Source: JAIQFL01 sp035295745
GTDB taxonomy: Bacteria > Acidobacteriota > Terriglobia > Bryobacterales > Bryobacteraceae
Reading direction: 5' to 3'
Assembly (NCBI GenBank): GCA_035295745.1
Contig: DATGIL010000072.1
Coordinates: 1 to 64,000, forward strand
DNA: 64,000 bases
Of this stretch, positions 1 to 9,161 are shown piece after piece. The notes beneath the pieces were generated by a model that searched no databases, was not told where the DNA came from, and worked only from the letters and a program-made list of their open reading frames with translations. The position numbers and the translations under genes were made by a program. Each line of letters begins with the position of its first letter. The first letter of the stretch is position 1.

Positions 1-195
1 GCCCTGGTGCGCCAGCGCATTTGGCAGCATCCCCTCCTTTTCTCGAATTCTCGTCGCAAGGTCACTATCCCGCACCGCCTCGTCCTCGCTCTGCACGAAG
101 CGGCTTGCTATGCCCAATGATTGGATAAAGTCGAGCTGAGACTGAGGTTTTACTATGTTCCCATTTTCCGCACATTCCGTCCTCGCGGCTTTCAC
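1..195 (-). pseudogene. possible gene fragment open at the left edge (polysaccharide pyruvyl transferase-like C-terminal part?)
   Basis: On the minus strand an open frame runs from an in-frame TAA at 217-219 to the window edge. Its translation reads like real protein, with segments such as QLDFIQSLGIASRFVQSEDEA and DSDLATRIREKEG, which resemble the C-terminal region of polysaccharide pyruvyl transferases. The only start visible is a GTG at 193-195, and the first 40 bases overlap the start of the well supported plus-strand acyltransferase, so this is more likely a decayed remnant than an intact gene. The resemblance is from memory of the family and is weak. Confidence 0.3.
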
Positions 196-682
196 ACGGA
201 TCAGACACCGCCGTGATTACCGGCGATTCCTGAGCGACTGCAAACTACGGAATAGCGATCTCTCAAAAGCGACGATCAACCTGCGGAATTACGCTCATCT
301 CCGCGTCGGGAGCGACGTGGTTGTTAACGACGCCTTCCTTGACACAAACGGCCCGATTGAGATTGAGAACTTCGTATTCTTCGGCTGGCAGGTAAAGGTG
401 CTCACCGGAAGCCATGATTACGCCAAGCTGGATCGAGAGCGCCAGTTCGCCATAATTTCGCGCCCGGTCAGGATCAGGCAGGGCGCTTGGATCTGTTCCT
501 ACGCGATTCTCCTGCCGGGTTGCGAAATCGGAGAGCATTCGGTCGTCTCTGCCGGCTCTGTGGTTCGCGGCATCGTCCGCCCGTTCAGTATCGTGGCGGG
601 GAATCCCGCCCGGCAAGTGGGCGACGTGAAGCCCCAATTGCCTGGCCCCAACCACGATACTTCAGACTTACTCCCGAGGTGA
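155..682 (+). CDS. hexapeptide-repeat acyltransferase (WcaF/LbH type)
   Basis: A 175-residue left-handed beta-helix acyltransferase, probably O-acetylating a sugar of the surface glycan made by the genes that follow. Hexapeptide-like repeats cover about residues 45-160 and include IEIENFVFFGW, PVRIRQGAWI, AILLPGCEIGEHSVVSAGS and the typical end IVAGNPARQVG. The catalytic-type histidine sits in the segment LTGSHDY. The start is supported by a GAGG ribosome site at 144-147, seven bases ahead of the ATG. It is the first gene of the plus-strand glycan cluster. The acceptor sugar cannot be told from sequence. Confidence 0.85.
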   Translation: MFPFSAHSVLAAFTRIRHRRDYRRFLSDCKLRNSDLSKATINLRNYAHLRVGSDVVVNDAFLDTNGPIEIENFVFFGWQVKVLTGSHDYAKLDRERQFAIISRPVRIRQGAWICSYAILLPGCEIGEHSVVSAGSVVRGIVRPFSIVAGNPARQVGDVKPQLPGPNHDTSDLLPR

Positions 683-977
683 ATCGCACCCCAATGAGAG
701 AGCGGGACCCGGTGGATCGTGTCGGTAGCCAAGGCAGTGGTGGCGGCTTGCAAGTAACGCCTCAGAATCTGGTCTATCTCAACTATTGGAAGCGAAAACA
801 GCTCTCCGGCCTTACGCCTCCCATATTTTCGCTTTACTCACAGGTCGCGGCGTCTTGGCAATTCAGACGGATAATCCCGACTCCTCCCGCAGCCCACTGG
901 CATCGGATATGTCCCATCGCCACGCCTACGACGCCCGTGACTCGTGGACGTAGGCGGCGGCTTGGCTTCCGCATAAT
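683..977. other. intergenic stretch, nothing recognised
   Basis: About 295 bases separate the acyltransferase from the first glycosyltransferase. Short open frames cross it on both strands, but none has a family-like translation or a convincing ribosome site. No hairpin terminator or clear promoter was seen. Confidence 0.5.
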
Positions 978-2159
978 ATGACGCGTTCGCCACAGGCCAA
1001 AACTGTCGGATCGCAGTGCACCGAACGCCGGACCGATGTGCTGATCGACGCATCAGTACTGGAGTATCCGACGACGGGTGTCGCCAAAGCGATGTTGACC
1101 CTCTACGAAGGAGCTGTCCGAATCGAGCCGGCGCTCAAAATTGAGACAGTTCACCGCAAACCCCTGAATAAGAGCGCGCCATCTTGGGCTATCGACACGC
1201 AAACGTCTGCGTGGTGCCCGTCGCGAGGGTGGCGCCGGTACGTTCTACCCCGGATCATGGCGCAAAAACGCGCAAGAGTCGTGCACTTTCCCTGGAATAC
1301 CGGTGCTGTTCCGCCGCCCCCCGGAACCAAGAGCCTCTTGACCGTGCATGATGTCATCCCGCTTGTCCTGCCCGACCTGTATTTTAGAACTGAACAGGAG
1401 CGGTCGAGCTTTACGAGGCGCATACAGGCGAGCATCGATGCTTCCGATTGCATACTGACCGTGTCCGAGTGTAGCAAGCGTGACATCCTCCGCCACCTCA
1501 GGCCCCGCAACGAACCCGTGGTGATTTACCATTCGCTGGGACCCGCACCGCCGCCTCCCATGCAATCCGTGCAGCTCCGATTGGGACCCGCCCCGTTTGT
1601 GTACCTGGGTGGCTTCGAGCGCAGGAAGGGTCTCGACCTCTTGATCTCTGTCCACAGCGAACTCTTCGCGTCGGGCGCGGTCACACGGAAGCTCGTCCTG
1701 CTCGGTCAGGCGCCGTCCGAGGCCAGTCAACAGAGCCCTGTGCTGCTGTCGGCGAGGCGTCTGGGTGCAATCGTGGAACCCGGATATGTGGAGGACTCCG
1801 AAGTCATACGTTGGCTCTCGACAGCGTGCGCTCTGGTTTATCCATCACTCTATGAGGGATTCGGATTTCCACTTCTGGAAGCTATGGCGCACGGTTGCCC
1901 CGTGATCACTACACACGCTGGCGCTATGCCGGAGGTGTGCGGCGAGGCAGCGCTCTATGTGACACCTGGCAATCGCCGCGAACTCGGAGCAGCCATGGTT
2001 CAGCTTTCCGCCGACGAAACCGCCCGCACTTCTTTGGCACAGAGAGGGTTGACCCAAGCCGCCACCTTTTCTTGGGAACGAAACAGCCAAGGCCTGCTGG
2101 CGATACTGAACCGCCTGGCTTCATCGCATGGGGAGTTCGATGACCATCGTCGTTTGTGA
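978..2159 (+). CDS. GT4-family glycosyltransferase
   Basis: A 393-residue GT-B fold glycosyltransferase that would transfer a sugar from a nucleotide donor during assembly of the surface polysaccharide in the cytoplasm. The donor-binding half is clear: YLGGFERRKGLDLLI near residue 210, then YPSLYEGFGFPLLEAMAHG, where the E-x7-E motif starts at about residue 293, then MPEVCGEAALYV. The N-terminal half has the usual acceptor-side features (LLTVHDVIPLVLP). The ATG at 978 lacks a clear ribosome site; an in-frame GTG at 1038 is an alternative. The 3' end overlaps the next gene by 20 bases, so the two are probably translationally coupled. Confidence 0.88.
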   Translation: MTRSPQAKTVGSQCTERRTDVLIDASVLEYPTTGVAKAMLTLYEGAVRIEPALKIETVHRKPLNKSAPSWAIDTQTSAWCPSRGWRRYVLPRIMAQKRARVVHFPWNTGAVPPPPGTKSLLTVHDVIPLVLPDLYFRTEQERSSFTRRIQASIDASDCILTVSECSKRDILRHLRPRNEPVVIYHSLGPAPPPPMQSVQLRLGPAPFVYLGGFERRKGLDLLISVHSELFASGAVTRKLVLLGQAPSEASQQSPVLLSARRLGAIVEPGYVEDSEVIRWLSTACALVYPSLYEGFGFPLLEAMAHGCPVITTHAGAMPEVCGEAALYVTPGNRRELGAAMVQLSADETARTSLAQRGLTQAATFSWERNSQGLLAILNRLASSHGEFDDHRRL

Positions 2160-3381
2160 GCCCCAGTGCAGGGGCTTTGAACACGCCAGCTTCAATGCCG
2201 CGTTATTGCTTTCGATGAAGCACGCGTTCCCAAGGGCGAACCTTAGATTTCTTGCGGATCCCGGCCACCTGAGCCGGGTAGCTGAGGTGCTGTCGCAGAC
2301 CGATACCGACATTCCGGAAGTGTGCACCCTGGAAGGGATCCGGACGCCGGGGCGGCGACGAATGAACTGGGGCAGGCTCCCTTCCGAGTTGAGTTGGTGC
2401 CATCGCATGGCCGATGTCGTCCGCCACGACGGCGCGTCCCTATTGGTAGTCTCGTCTGTGGTCAACACTACCATCCTCGCGCTGGAGGGCGCGCTGGCGA
2501 CAGGCATTATTCCCTGTCCTGTGGTCGCGGTCATTCACGGGGCGCTCAGCAGCCTGCTGTTTCCACGACCCAGAAGGCCGTGGAACGCCATCATCGCGCT
2601 CAAGACGGTGCTCCATCTGCCTCAGCCGCGGAATCTTGGATTCCTCGTTCTCGGCGAGGAGATCCTTCGGACCGCTCGCGAATTGGGATATGGTAACGAC
2701 GACCGCTGGATGAGCATCGACCACCCTTATGTATGGCCCGCGACCGCAGAAACGGCGGACCTGAACGCCGATACGATCCGCTTCGGCTTTTTCGGTGTCG
2801 GAACCATGGGAGCCTGGAACAAGAACTTCCAATCCTTCCTGGATCTGGCCGGGCGTGTACGGGGACGCACTGCTAGAGCGACATTCGAGATCGTCGGATT
2901 CACGGATATTGGTGTTGAGTCGCAGTCGGTTCAGGGCTGTGCCCGAGACCCGTTACCGCACGCGGAGTATCTGGCCAAAGGGCGGGGTATCCACTATGCG
3001 GTGTCGCTGGGGAATCCGGCGATATACAGGCTATGTGCCAGCGGCAGCTTCCTTGACGCCATGGCTCTTGCAAAGCCTGTGATTGCCATGGACAATGCCT
3101 ACCTTCGCTCGTATACGAGCCGTCTCGGAGATATCGGCTATCTCTGCCACTCGATTGATGTTCTTGAAGACACGATCTGCCAGATCGCCGAGCATCCTCC
3201 GTGGGACCGATATATTCGGCAAAGGCAAACCATCCTCCAGGGCCGGCGGATCTTCGAGCCGGCCGCCGTGGGAAGCCGGTTCAGGTCAACACTGTCGCCC
3301 TGGCTCGCAGAAATCGAACCCCGCCGGGAAAAGGAAATACAACGCACCGGTTGGCCAATCCCGCGCCGGCGCGAACCGTGA
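2140..3381 (+). CDS. glycosyltransferase-like protein of the glycan cluster
   Basis: A protein of about 413 residues with no family I can name with certainty. The overall layout (Rossmann-like N-terminus MTIVVCEPQ, an HGALS segment near residue 140, then FGFFGVGTMGAWNKN opening a second half, and a C-terminal GSFLDAMALAKPVIAMDN) fits a GT-B type transferase, but the usual EGFG/E-x7-E motif is not visible. The ATG at 2140 is preferred over that at 2128 because GGGGAG lies just ahead of it. It overlaps the GT4 gene upstream and is followed six bases later by the acyltransferase, so it belongs to the same operon. Confidence 0.7.
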   Translation: MTIVVCEPQCRGFEHASFNAALLLSMKHAFPRANLRFLADPGHLSRVAEVLSQTDTDIPEVCTLEGIRTPGRRRMNWGRLPSELSWCHRMADVVRHDGASLLVVSSVVNTTILALEGALATGIIPCPVVAVIHGALSSLLFPRPRRPWNAIIALKTVLHLPQPRNLGFLVLGEEILRTARELGYGNDDRWMSIDHPYVWPATAETADLNADTIRFGFFGVGTMGAWNKNFQSFLDLAGRVRGRTARATFEIVGFTDIGVESQSVQGCARDPLPHAEYLAKGRGIHYAVSLGNPAIYRLCASGSFLDAMALAKPVIAMDNAYLRSYTSRLGDIGYLCHSIDVLEDTICQIAEHPPWDRYIRQRQTILQGRRIFEPAAVGSRFRSTLSPWLAEIEPRREKEIQRTGWPIPRRREP

Positions 3382-3387
3382 GGATCG

Positions 3388-3990
3388 ATGCCCTATTTAA
3401 CAGGCTCTCCTGAGTGGATTATGGATCGGGGACTCTTGGAAAAACTCGACGCGGACCGGCGGGCATATGGGTTTAGCCGGGCGGTGGCATTCTTGAGACT
3501 CCTCACATTGTCCACGTGGGGACTGGTGCTGCTGCACCGGGTTGCCCATTGGCTCGCCGTCCGTAAGGTGCCGATAGTTCCAGGCCTATTACATTCCATC
3601 AGTGTCGTCTTATGGTCCGCTGATATTTCCCCGGGCGCGACGATTGGCGCCCCCCTGCGGATCGCACATTCGGTCGGGATCGTTATCGGAACCGGCTCCG
3701 TGATCGGAGAGAACTGTGAACTTTTTCAAAACGTGACGATTGGAGGGCGGGACAGAAGACTCGCCGACGGCAAGGATGCGATGCCGCTTATCGGCCGGAA
3801 TGTCACCCTCTGTGCTGGGGCAGTCGTGATCGGAGGCATTCGGGTCGGCGACGGCGCAATTGTGGGAGCGAACGCCGTCGTGATCCGCAGCGTACCCGAA
3901 TATACAGCAGTTGCAGGTATTCCCGCCGTGCCGGTGAGCAGGGTAGTCGAGCCGCACGCAGTCCGCAGTCTTCCAGAAAACGTCATCTGA
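3388..3990 (+). CDS. serine acetyltransferase-like hexapeptide acyltransferase (CysE/EpsC type)
   Basis: A 200-residue acyltransferase of the serine O-acetyltransferase superfamily. Residues 60-190 hold the left-handed beta-helix: SADISPGATIGAPLRIAHSVG, GTGSVIGENCELFQNVTIGG and AVVIGGIRVGDGAIVGANAVV, ending VPEYTAVAGIPAVPV. The signature histidine of CysE enzymes is at IAHSVG. CysE-like proteins inside polysaccharide clusters usually acetylate a glycan or amino acid rather than serve cysteine synthesis, and the context favours that here. GAGG four bases before the ATG supports the start; an in-frame ATG at 3421 is also possible. Confidence 0.85.
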   Translation: MPYLTGSPEWIMDRGLLEKLDADRRAYGFSRAVAFLRLLTLSTWGLVLLHRVAHWLAVRKVPIVPGLLHSISVVLWSADISPGATIGAPLRIAHSVGIVIGTGSVIGENCELFQNVTIGGRDRRLADGKDAMPLIGRNVTLCAGAVVIGGIRVGDGAIVGANAVVIRSVPEYTAVAGIPAVPVSRVVEPHAVRSLPENVI

Positions 3991-4025
3991 ACCGACATTC
4001 GCCCCAACCTTAGTCGATATACAAA

Positions 4026-5420
4026 ATGCTTCCAACCTCAGCACTTCGCCAAACAAGCGCCAAAGGTCCACAATCCGCGCGTTCCGGTTGCGACCGTGTG
4101 TCCTCCTCTCGCCTTTTCGCGCGCGGGCTGCCTCCAGCCACCGATCAGCATTCCGCTGGTAAGGGTCGAATCCTGGAAGGACTACACGTCGTGACGCTGC
4201 TCTCGGTGCTTCCCTGTACGGTTCTGTGGTGGCCCGTATACAGTAGTGCCACGTTTGGAAACCTCACTCTCCTGGACTGCGTACTCTTGGCGCTGTGGAT
4301 CACCACGCTCGCCCTATTCTTCAGTTCCCACACGCGATTTCCATCCCTGGTCCGCCGCTGTGCGAGTGTTTGTGCGTTTGCCGTCCTGATCGGCTGTTGC
4401 TCCGCGGTGAGCACGGTTGTTTTCGGACGGACAGCGTATCTGGTGGATGACCTATTGCGCTTCATGAAAGTGTTCGGCCTTCCTTCTATAATCCCGCTCA
4501 GCATCTGCTTGATGCCTCGATATCCGATCCATCGGCTTCTGACCGTGTCCGCACTGCTTGCCACCACCTTCAACATCGGCGTACAGTTCACGGATTATCA
4601 GGACAAATTGCCCCTGTTCAGCCACTTCTCGGGCCTTTCCGCCGGACAGTCGTTTCGGCCAACCGGCGCCATATCCAATCCAAACGACTACGCGTACATA
4701 TCGATTGCCGGACTTGCATTTGCCATGGCTTGGTGGACATACGCCCGGAGATCATCCGTATTGTCACGGCTGCTTTGTTTTGGTGCAATTGCCGCGACGT
4801 CGTTTGCGATCGTAACGTCCGGATCGCGCTCCGCTATGGCCGGGCTACTCTGCGGTGCAATCTATTACATGTCGAAGCGAGGGTTTAGCGTGGCGGCCAA
4901 AATCGGGCTTGCTACCGCACTGGTTTTTATCGTTGTGGCGGGATGGCAACTCTCCGAGGTCTTTCGGGAGCGAATGGACGCCGCGATTACTCAGCGCTCC
5001 CAGGAAATGAACGTCGTTAGCCGGGCGGAGGCGCAAGCGATCTCCCTCAAGACGTGGATTGAGTGGCCCCTTGGAGTCGGATTTTCGAATATGCCGGAAG
5101 CTACAACGCCCAATGCCAACGGCGCGACCTGGGTGACGGCAGTGCAAGGATCGGATAGCATCTACGTCAACTTTCTATTGGGCGCTGGTATTCAGGGCTT
5201 CGCTTTCTTACTACTCTGTTTCGCAGGCTGCTGGAAACTGGCGACCATGGCCCCCCTGGGTCCTCGCACCGGAGTGTTTCGTTCCGCGATTCTGTGCCTG
5301 ATGTTTTGCGGTTTCGCGACGATAGCGCCCGCGACGATATTCGTTGCTCCATTCTTCTTCACACTTGTCGGGTTTGCCGCGCTCCCGGAGAGACGAGATA
5401 AAGTGTCCCGGAATCGGTAA
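4026..5420 (+). CDS. O-antigen ligase/polymerase-like membrane protein
   Basis: A 464-residue polytopic inner-membrane protein with about ten to twelve hydrophobic segments. A Wzy/WaaL-type O-antigen ligase region is recognisable: VTSGSRSAMAGLLCGAIYYM near residue 265, followed by the long periplasmic stretch with IEWPLGVGFSNMPEA. Proteins of this family join lipid-linked repeat units or transfer the finished chain onto a carrier. The first 55 residues are polar and proline/serine-rich, and no ribosome site precedes the ATG, so the true start may lie inside. Polymerase and ligase cannot be separated by sequence alone. Confidence 0.8.
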   Translation: MLPTSALRQTSAKGPQSARSGCDRVSSSRLFARGLPPATDQHSAGKGRILEGLHVVTLLSVLPCTVLWWPVYSSATFGNLTLLDCVLLALWITTLALFFSSHTRFPSLVRRCASVCAFAVLIGCCSAVSTVVFGRTAYLVDDLLRFMKVFGLPSIIPLSICLMPRYPIHRLLTVSALLATTFNIGVQFTDYQDKLPLFSHFSGLSAGQSFRPTGAISNPNDYAYISIAGLAFAMAWWTYARRSSVLSRLLCFGAIAATSFAIVTSGSRSAMAGLLCGAIYYMSKRGFSVAAKIGLATALVFIVVAGWQLSEVFRERMDAAITQRSQEMNVVSRAEAQAISLKTWIEWPLGVGFSNMPEATTPNANGATWVTAVQGSDSIYVNFLLGAGIQGFAFLLLCFAGCWKLATMAPLGPRTGVFRSAILCLMFCGFATIAPATIFVAPFFFTLVGFAALPERRDKVSRNR

Positions 5421-5431
5421 GGAAATTAATC

Positions 5432-6640
5432 ATGCGCATATTGCTCGTTACGTCCCAGACCATCCCGCATGTCGGCGGTTTGAGCACGCACTTCCAATTG
5501 TTGGAGCGGAGTTTGAGGCAGAACGGAATGCTGGCAGGCGTTGTCACGGGGCGGGATATAGTTCCAGGATTTGCCAGATACACAAGTCTGTGCGTCTCAC
5601 GGTTCGCTGGACGGGACGTCGCCCGAAAACGGATCCTCGAGTCTTGTCTCGAACGTCTGTCGGAAATACTCCGCCACACCCTTCAGGGTCGCGATTCCCC
5701 CGGCCTGATTCACTGCCACGACCCGTTGGCGAGCGCTGCGGCGCACTTCGCCCTTCGCGGAGCCGCGGCTTCGATTCCCGTGGTTCAAACAGTGCACGGC
5801 CCATGGTCTCGAGAGGCACTGATGGGGGGCGCAGCGCCGAACGGAAACCAAGTCACATATATACGCGGATTGGAAGAAACGGCATTCGCGACCGCCTCGC
5901 ATCTGATCCCGGTGGACCATGGGCAAGCGGATATATTATCGGATGCCTTCTGCGTGACATCCGCAAAGATGACTGTGATCTCGAACGGCATCGATACCGC
6001 CTCTATCGCCAGGTGGTCTGAAGCCCAGTTGCGCGTACCAATCCGGCAGCCGTACTTTGTAGTCCCACGCCGTCTTGTTAAGAAGAATGGGGTCGAGGTT
6101 GCTTTGAAGGCCCTTGCCCGGCTTCCGAGTCAGGCTGTGCTGGCAATTTCCGGCGACGGCCCTCTGCGCCTACAACTCGAGCGCTCCGCCGACGCACTCG
6201 GGATTTCGCACCGGGTCCTCTTTCTCGGGAATTTGCCGCCCGAGACTCTGTTGCCCCTGATGCGGGGGGCGCTGGGCGTTTTGATTCCATCCGTTCCCGC
6301 AGACGGCGTCGTGGAGGCGACCTCCCTGGCGGCACTGGAAGGCATGGCTTGTGGAACTCCCATCCTGGTTTCGGATATTGGCGGACTTCGCGAAATCGTG
6401 TCCCGCGCTGGGATAGGATTCCTATTCCCTCCAGGTGATGACGTGGCACTCGCATCGGCAATGCGGGAGCTTGAGGCGATGCCCAAGGATGAGATGTCAG
6501 CCCTGCGGAGTCGTACGCTCCAAGCCGCCAGCGCTTTTGATGTGCGCCCATGGTTCGACGCAATTCGTGCCGTCTACGTTGACGCCTTGGCCAGCGCGCC
6601 TTCGCGGACCACACTAGTCCAGACACCAGTGTGCCAATGA
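5432..6640 (+). CDS. GT4-family glycosyltransferase
   Basis: A 402-residue GT-B glycosyltransferase. The N-terminus MRILLVTSQTIPHVGGLSTH is the classic glycine-rich opening of GT4 enzymes that use nucleotide sugars. The donor site shows VPRRLVKKNGVEVALKAL, AISGDGPLR, and then a GT4-like SLAALEGMACGTPILVSDIGG with REIV following. AAGGAAA seven bases ahead of the ATG supports the start. Its stop overlaps the next gene as ATGA, so translation is likely coupled. It adds one sugar of the cluster's glycan; the sugar is not predictable here. Confidence 0.9.
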   Translation: MRILLVTSQTIPHVGGLSTHFQLLERSLRQNGMLAGVVTGRDIVPGFARYTSLCVSRFAGRDVARKRILESCLERLSEILRHTLQGRDSPGLIHCHDPLASAAAHFALRGAAASIPVVQTVHGPWSREALMGGAAPNGNQVTYIRGLEETAFATASHLIPVDHGQADILSDAFCVTSAKMTVISNGIDTASIARWSEAQLRVPIRQPYFVVPRRLVKKNGVEVALKALARLPSQAVLAISGDGPLRLQLERSADALGISHRVLFLGNLPPETLLPLMRGALGVLIPSVPADGVVEATSLAALEGMACGTPILVSDIGGLREIVSRAGIGFLFPPGDDVALASAMRELEAMPKDEMSALRSRTLQAASAFDVRPWFDAIRAVYVDALASAPSRTTLVQTPVCQ

Positions 6641-7812
6641 GAATCCTCTGCGTCTACGGCAACTCCTACGGCGGCGGTACCGAAACCGTGTTGTTAGATG
6701 GACTGCCAATCATCAACAACACTCCTGGTATCCGGCTCACATTCTACGATCTGTACTCGCGCACTTCAGTAGTTCGCAAATTCGAAGATCTTCACATCCC
6801 CATCTGCAGAACCGGCCGTCTAGACGACAGCCCTATCCTCTCCCTCCGATCGGGATTACAACGCAAGCTCGATATCCTGGCAGCCATACCCCGGCACCTT
6901 CGGATTGTTCTGCAATTACATCGCGCCTTCGGCGAGTGCGATGTGGTTTATGTGCATGGATACAAGGATCTGGCGCTCAGCCAAGTGGCGCGAATCGCCG
7001 GCGCCCGGAGTTCGCTACCGATTGTGTGGCACTGTCACGGCCTGGATGACGGTGTCGAACTACCTTTCCTTGCGACACTGGCCAACGGCTGTGCCCGCGT
7101 GGTTGCCATATCCGAGGATGTAAGACGTCATTTGATTGCTCTCGGCGTCCGAGCCTCCATCGTTCACACGGTGTATAACGCTGTCGACCACAAGCGGATC
7201 ACGAATGCCGCAGTTTTACCGCCGGTTCAACCGCTGCCACCAGTCAGGGGCCGGACGATTGTCCTGGTGTGTCCAGCGGCCATTCGTCCGGTGAAGGGCA
7301 TCCACCTCGCGATCCAGGCCCTTTCCTCGTTGCCACCCACTGTGGACCTCTGGATTACGGGTGACACGTCGGACGCGGGGGCTTCGGAGTACCTCGATCG
7401 GCTGTTAACTTTGGCGAAACATTTAGGCGTTATAGAGCGCGTGTACTTCCTGGGTGTTAGAAAGGATCTCCCATCGGTAATGCAGTCTGCACACGTGATC
7501 TGCGTCCCATCCGTCTGGCGCGAAGGCTTCGGACTCGTGGCAGCCGAAGCCATGACGCTCGGCAAGCCGATTGTTACGTCATCTCGTGGTGCACTGCCGG
7601 AAGTCGTCGGCGAAGATGGTTTAATCTTCGATCCGAACCAACCCGGCGACCTTGTCCAAAAATTGGCAACGCTGATCTCTGACCCCGCTCTCGCCGCATC
7701 TTTAGGAGCCGACGCAAGGCGATCGGCTCTTCGGCGTTTTGGGTACGACCGATGGGCTGACGAAGTCGCAACCCAATTGCGCGCAGCCTTTCCTCTGGAT
7801 GCCGCCGCGTAG
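6637..7812 (+). CDS. GT4-family glycosyltransferase
   Basis: A 391-residue GT-B glycosyltransferase. MRILCVYGNSYGGGTETVLL opens the acceptor domain; the donor domain shows VCPAAIRPVKGIHLAIQAL, YFLGVRKDLP and PSVWREGFGLVAAEAMTLG with the E-x7-E pair, then GALPEVVGEDGLIF. The ATG at 6637 forms an ATGA overlap with the stop of the preceding transferase; a GTG six bases upstream is in frame but less likely. Like its neighbours it probably acts at the cytoplasmic face of the inner membrane on a lipid-linked intermediate. Confidence 0.9.
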   Translation: MRILCVYGNSYGGGTETVLLDGLPIINNTPGIRLTFYDLYSRTSVVRKFEDLHIPICRTGRLDDSPILSLRSGLQRKLDILAAIPRHLRIVLQLHRAFGECDVVYVHGYKDLALSQVARIAGARSSLPIVWHCHGLDDGVELPFLATLANGCARVVAISEDVRRHLIALGVRASIVHTVYNAVDHKRITNAAVLPPVQPLPPVRGRTIVLVCPAAIRPVKGIHLAIQALSSLPPTVDLWITGDTSDAGASEYLDRLLTLAKHLGVIERVYFLGVRKDLPSVMQSAHVICVPSVWREGFGLVAAEAMTLGKPIVTSSRGALPEVVGEDGLIFDPNQPGDLVQKLATLISDPALAASLGADARRSALRRFGYDRWADEVATQLRAAFPLDAAA

Positions 7813-7866
7813 CCCGTTCGCAGGCTTTCAGCTGCTTGTACCTTTACCGAAATCGCTCACCCGAAA

Positions 7867-9138
7867 ATGAATGTAACGGTCGCACTCGACGCACGATATG
7901 CACTGGCCCCGGACGGGTCCGTGTGGTCACAGGCAGGAATGGCACGAGGTTTCTGGGAGCGCTACCTGGCGGTGTTTGACACCGTCCAGATCGTTGCACG
8001 GGCGGCGCGGGTCTCCCATGCTCCTGAGGGCTGGCTTCCGGTCAACGGTAGGAACGTGGTGTTTCACGCATTGCCGGACTATTGCGGCCCTTGGGAGTAC
8101 TTGAAGCGATATCCAGCGGTATGGATGGGGATTCGCAGAGCGACTCCCGCACACGGCGCTGTGATCCTACGCGTCGCTTCTCAGATCTCGAACATCCTCG
8201 AAAGCCAACTCCTCTTGAAAGATCGCCCCTATGCTCTCGAGGTGATTGGCGACCCGTATGAAGTCTTCTCTCCGGGAGTAGTCGATCATCCGCTAAGGCC
8301 GTTCTTCCGCTGGCACTTTTCGTATCGGTTGCGCCGTCAGTGTCTTCGTGCGATCGGCGTCGCTTACGTCACAAAGCGGGTATTGCAGGAGCGATACCCG
8401 TCCCATCAAATGAGCATGGGTGTCTCCGATGTGGACTTGCCGGAAGAAGCGATCCTTGATGGGTTCGTCTCCACGCATTATTCGAGTGTCGAGCTGGACC
8501 CGCGAAACGTCATAGAATGCGTCCGGAATCCGAAACAGCGTGGACCTTATCAGGTGGTCACAGTCGGGTCTCTGGCACAGTTGTACAAAGGCACCGACGT
8601 ACTGATCGATGCGGCCGCCCGCTGTGTTCGCGCGGGGCTCGATCTGACACTCTGCATTGTGGGCGGCGGAAAACATGGAGCCGGCCTCATGGCCCTGGCG
8701 GAGCGACTCGGTATCGGCCCGCGAATTCGATTTCTGGGCCAGGTAACGGCTGGAGAGCCGGTCCGGCGCATTCTGGATGCGGCTGACTTGTTCGTCCTGC
8801 CTTCCCGTACGGAGGGCCTGCCCCGAGCAATGATCGAAGCGATGGCGCGCGGGCTCCCCTGCATTGGATCGCATGTCGGTGGAATCCCGGAGTTACTCGA
8901 GCCGCCCGAAATGGTGCCGCCGGGTGATCCTTCAGTACTGGCCAGTCGGATTGTTGAGGTTCTCACGGACTGTTCGCGGATGAGAGCAATGTCCCAGCGA
9001 AATCTGATGATTGCGCGGGAATACCTGGACTCGGTTCTTGAGGATCGGCGGCGGCGATTCTACCAGTATGTGAAGGACTACACCCAGCGTTGGGAGGCCA
9101 TTCGAACCGAAGGTCTACCCGCGTGCTCCGAATCGTAG
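7867..9138 (+). CDS. GT4-family glycosyltransferase
   Basis: A 423-residue GT-B glycosyltransferase. The donor half is canonical: VTVGSLAQLYKGTDVLIDA near residue 235, CIVGGGKHGAGL, IRFLGQVTAGEP, and LPSRTEGLPRAMIEAMARG with the E-x7-E motif, followed by HVGGIPELLEP. It begins 54 bases after the previous gene and its stop lies just ahead of the preferred start of the next one, so it is part of the same transcript. Sugar specificity is unknown. Confidence 0.9.
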   Translation: MNVTVALDARYALAPDGSVWSQAGMARGFWERYLAVFDTVQIVARAARVSHAPEGWLPVNGRNVVFHALPDYCGPWEYLKRYPAVWMGIRRATPAHGAVILRVASQISNILESQLLLKDRPYALEVIGDPYEVFSPGVVDHPLRPFFRWHFSYRLRRQCLRAIGVAYVTKRVLQERYPSHQMSMGVSDVDLPEEAILDGFVSTHYSSVELDPRNVIECVRNPKQRGPYQVVTVGSLAQLYKGTDVLIDAAARCVRAGLDLTLCIVGGGKHGAGLMALAERLGIGPRIRFLGQVTAGEPVRRILDAADLFVLPSRTEGLPRAMIEAMARGLPCIGSHVGGIPELLEPPEMVPPGDPSVLASRIVEVLTDCSRMRAMSQRNLMIAREYLDSVLEDRRRRFYQYVKDYTQRWEAIRTEGLPACSES

Positions 9139-9161
9139 AGACCACTGCCGAGGCAACGGAA

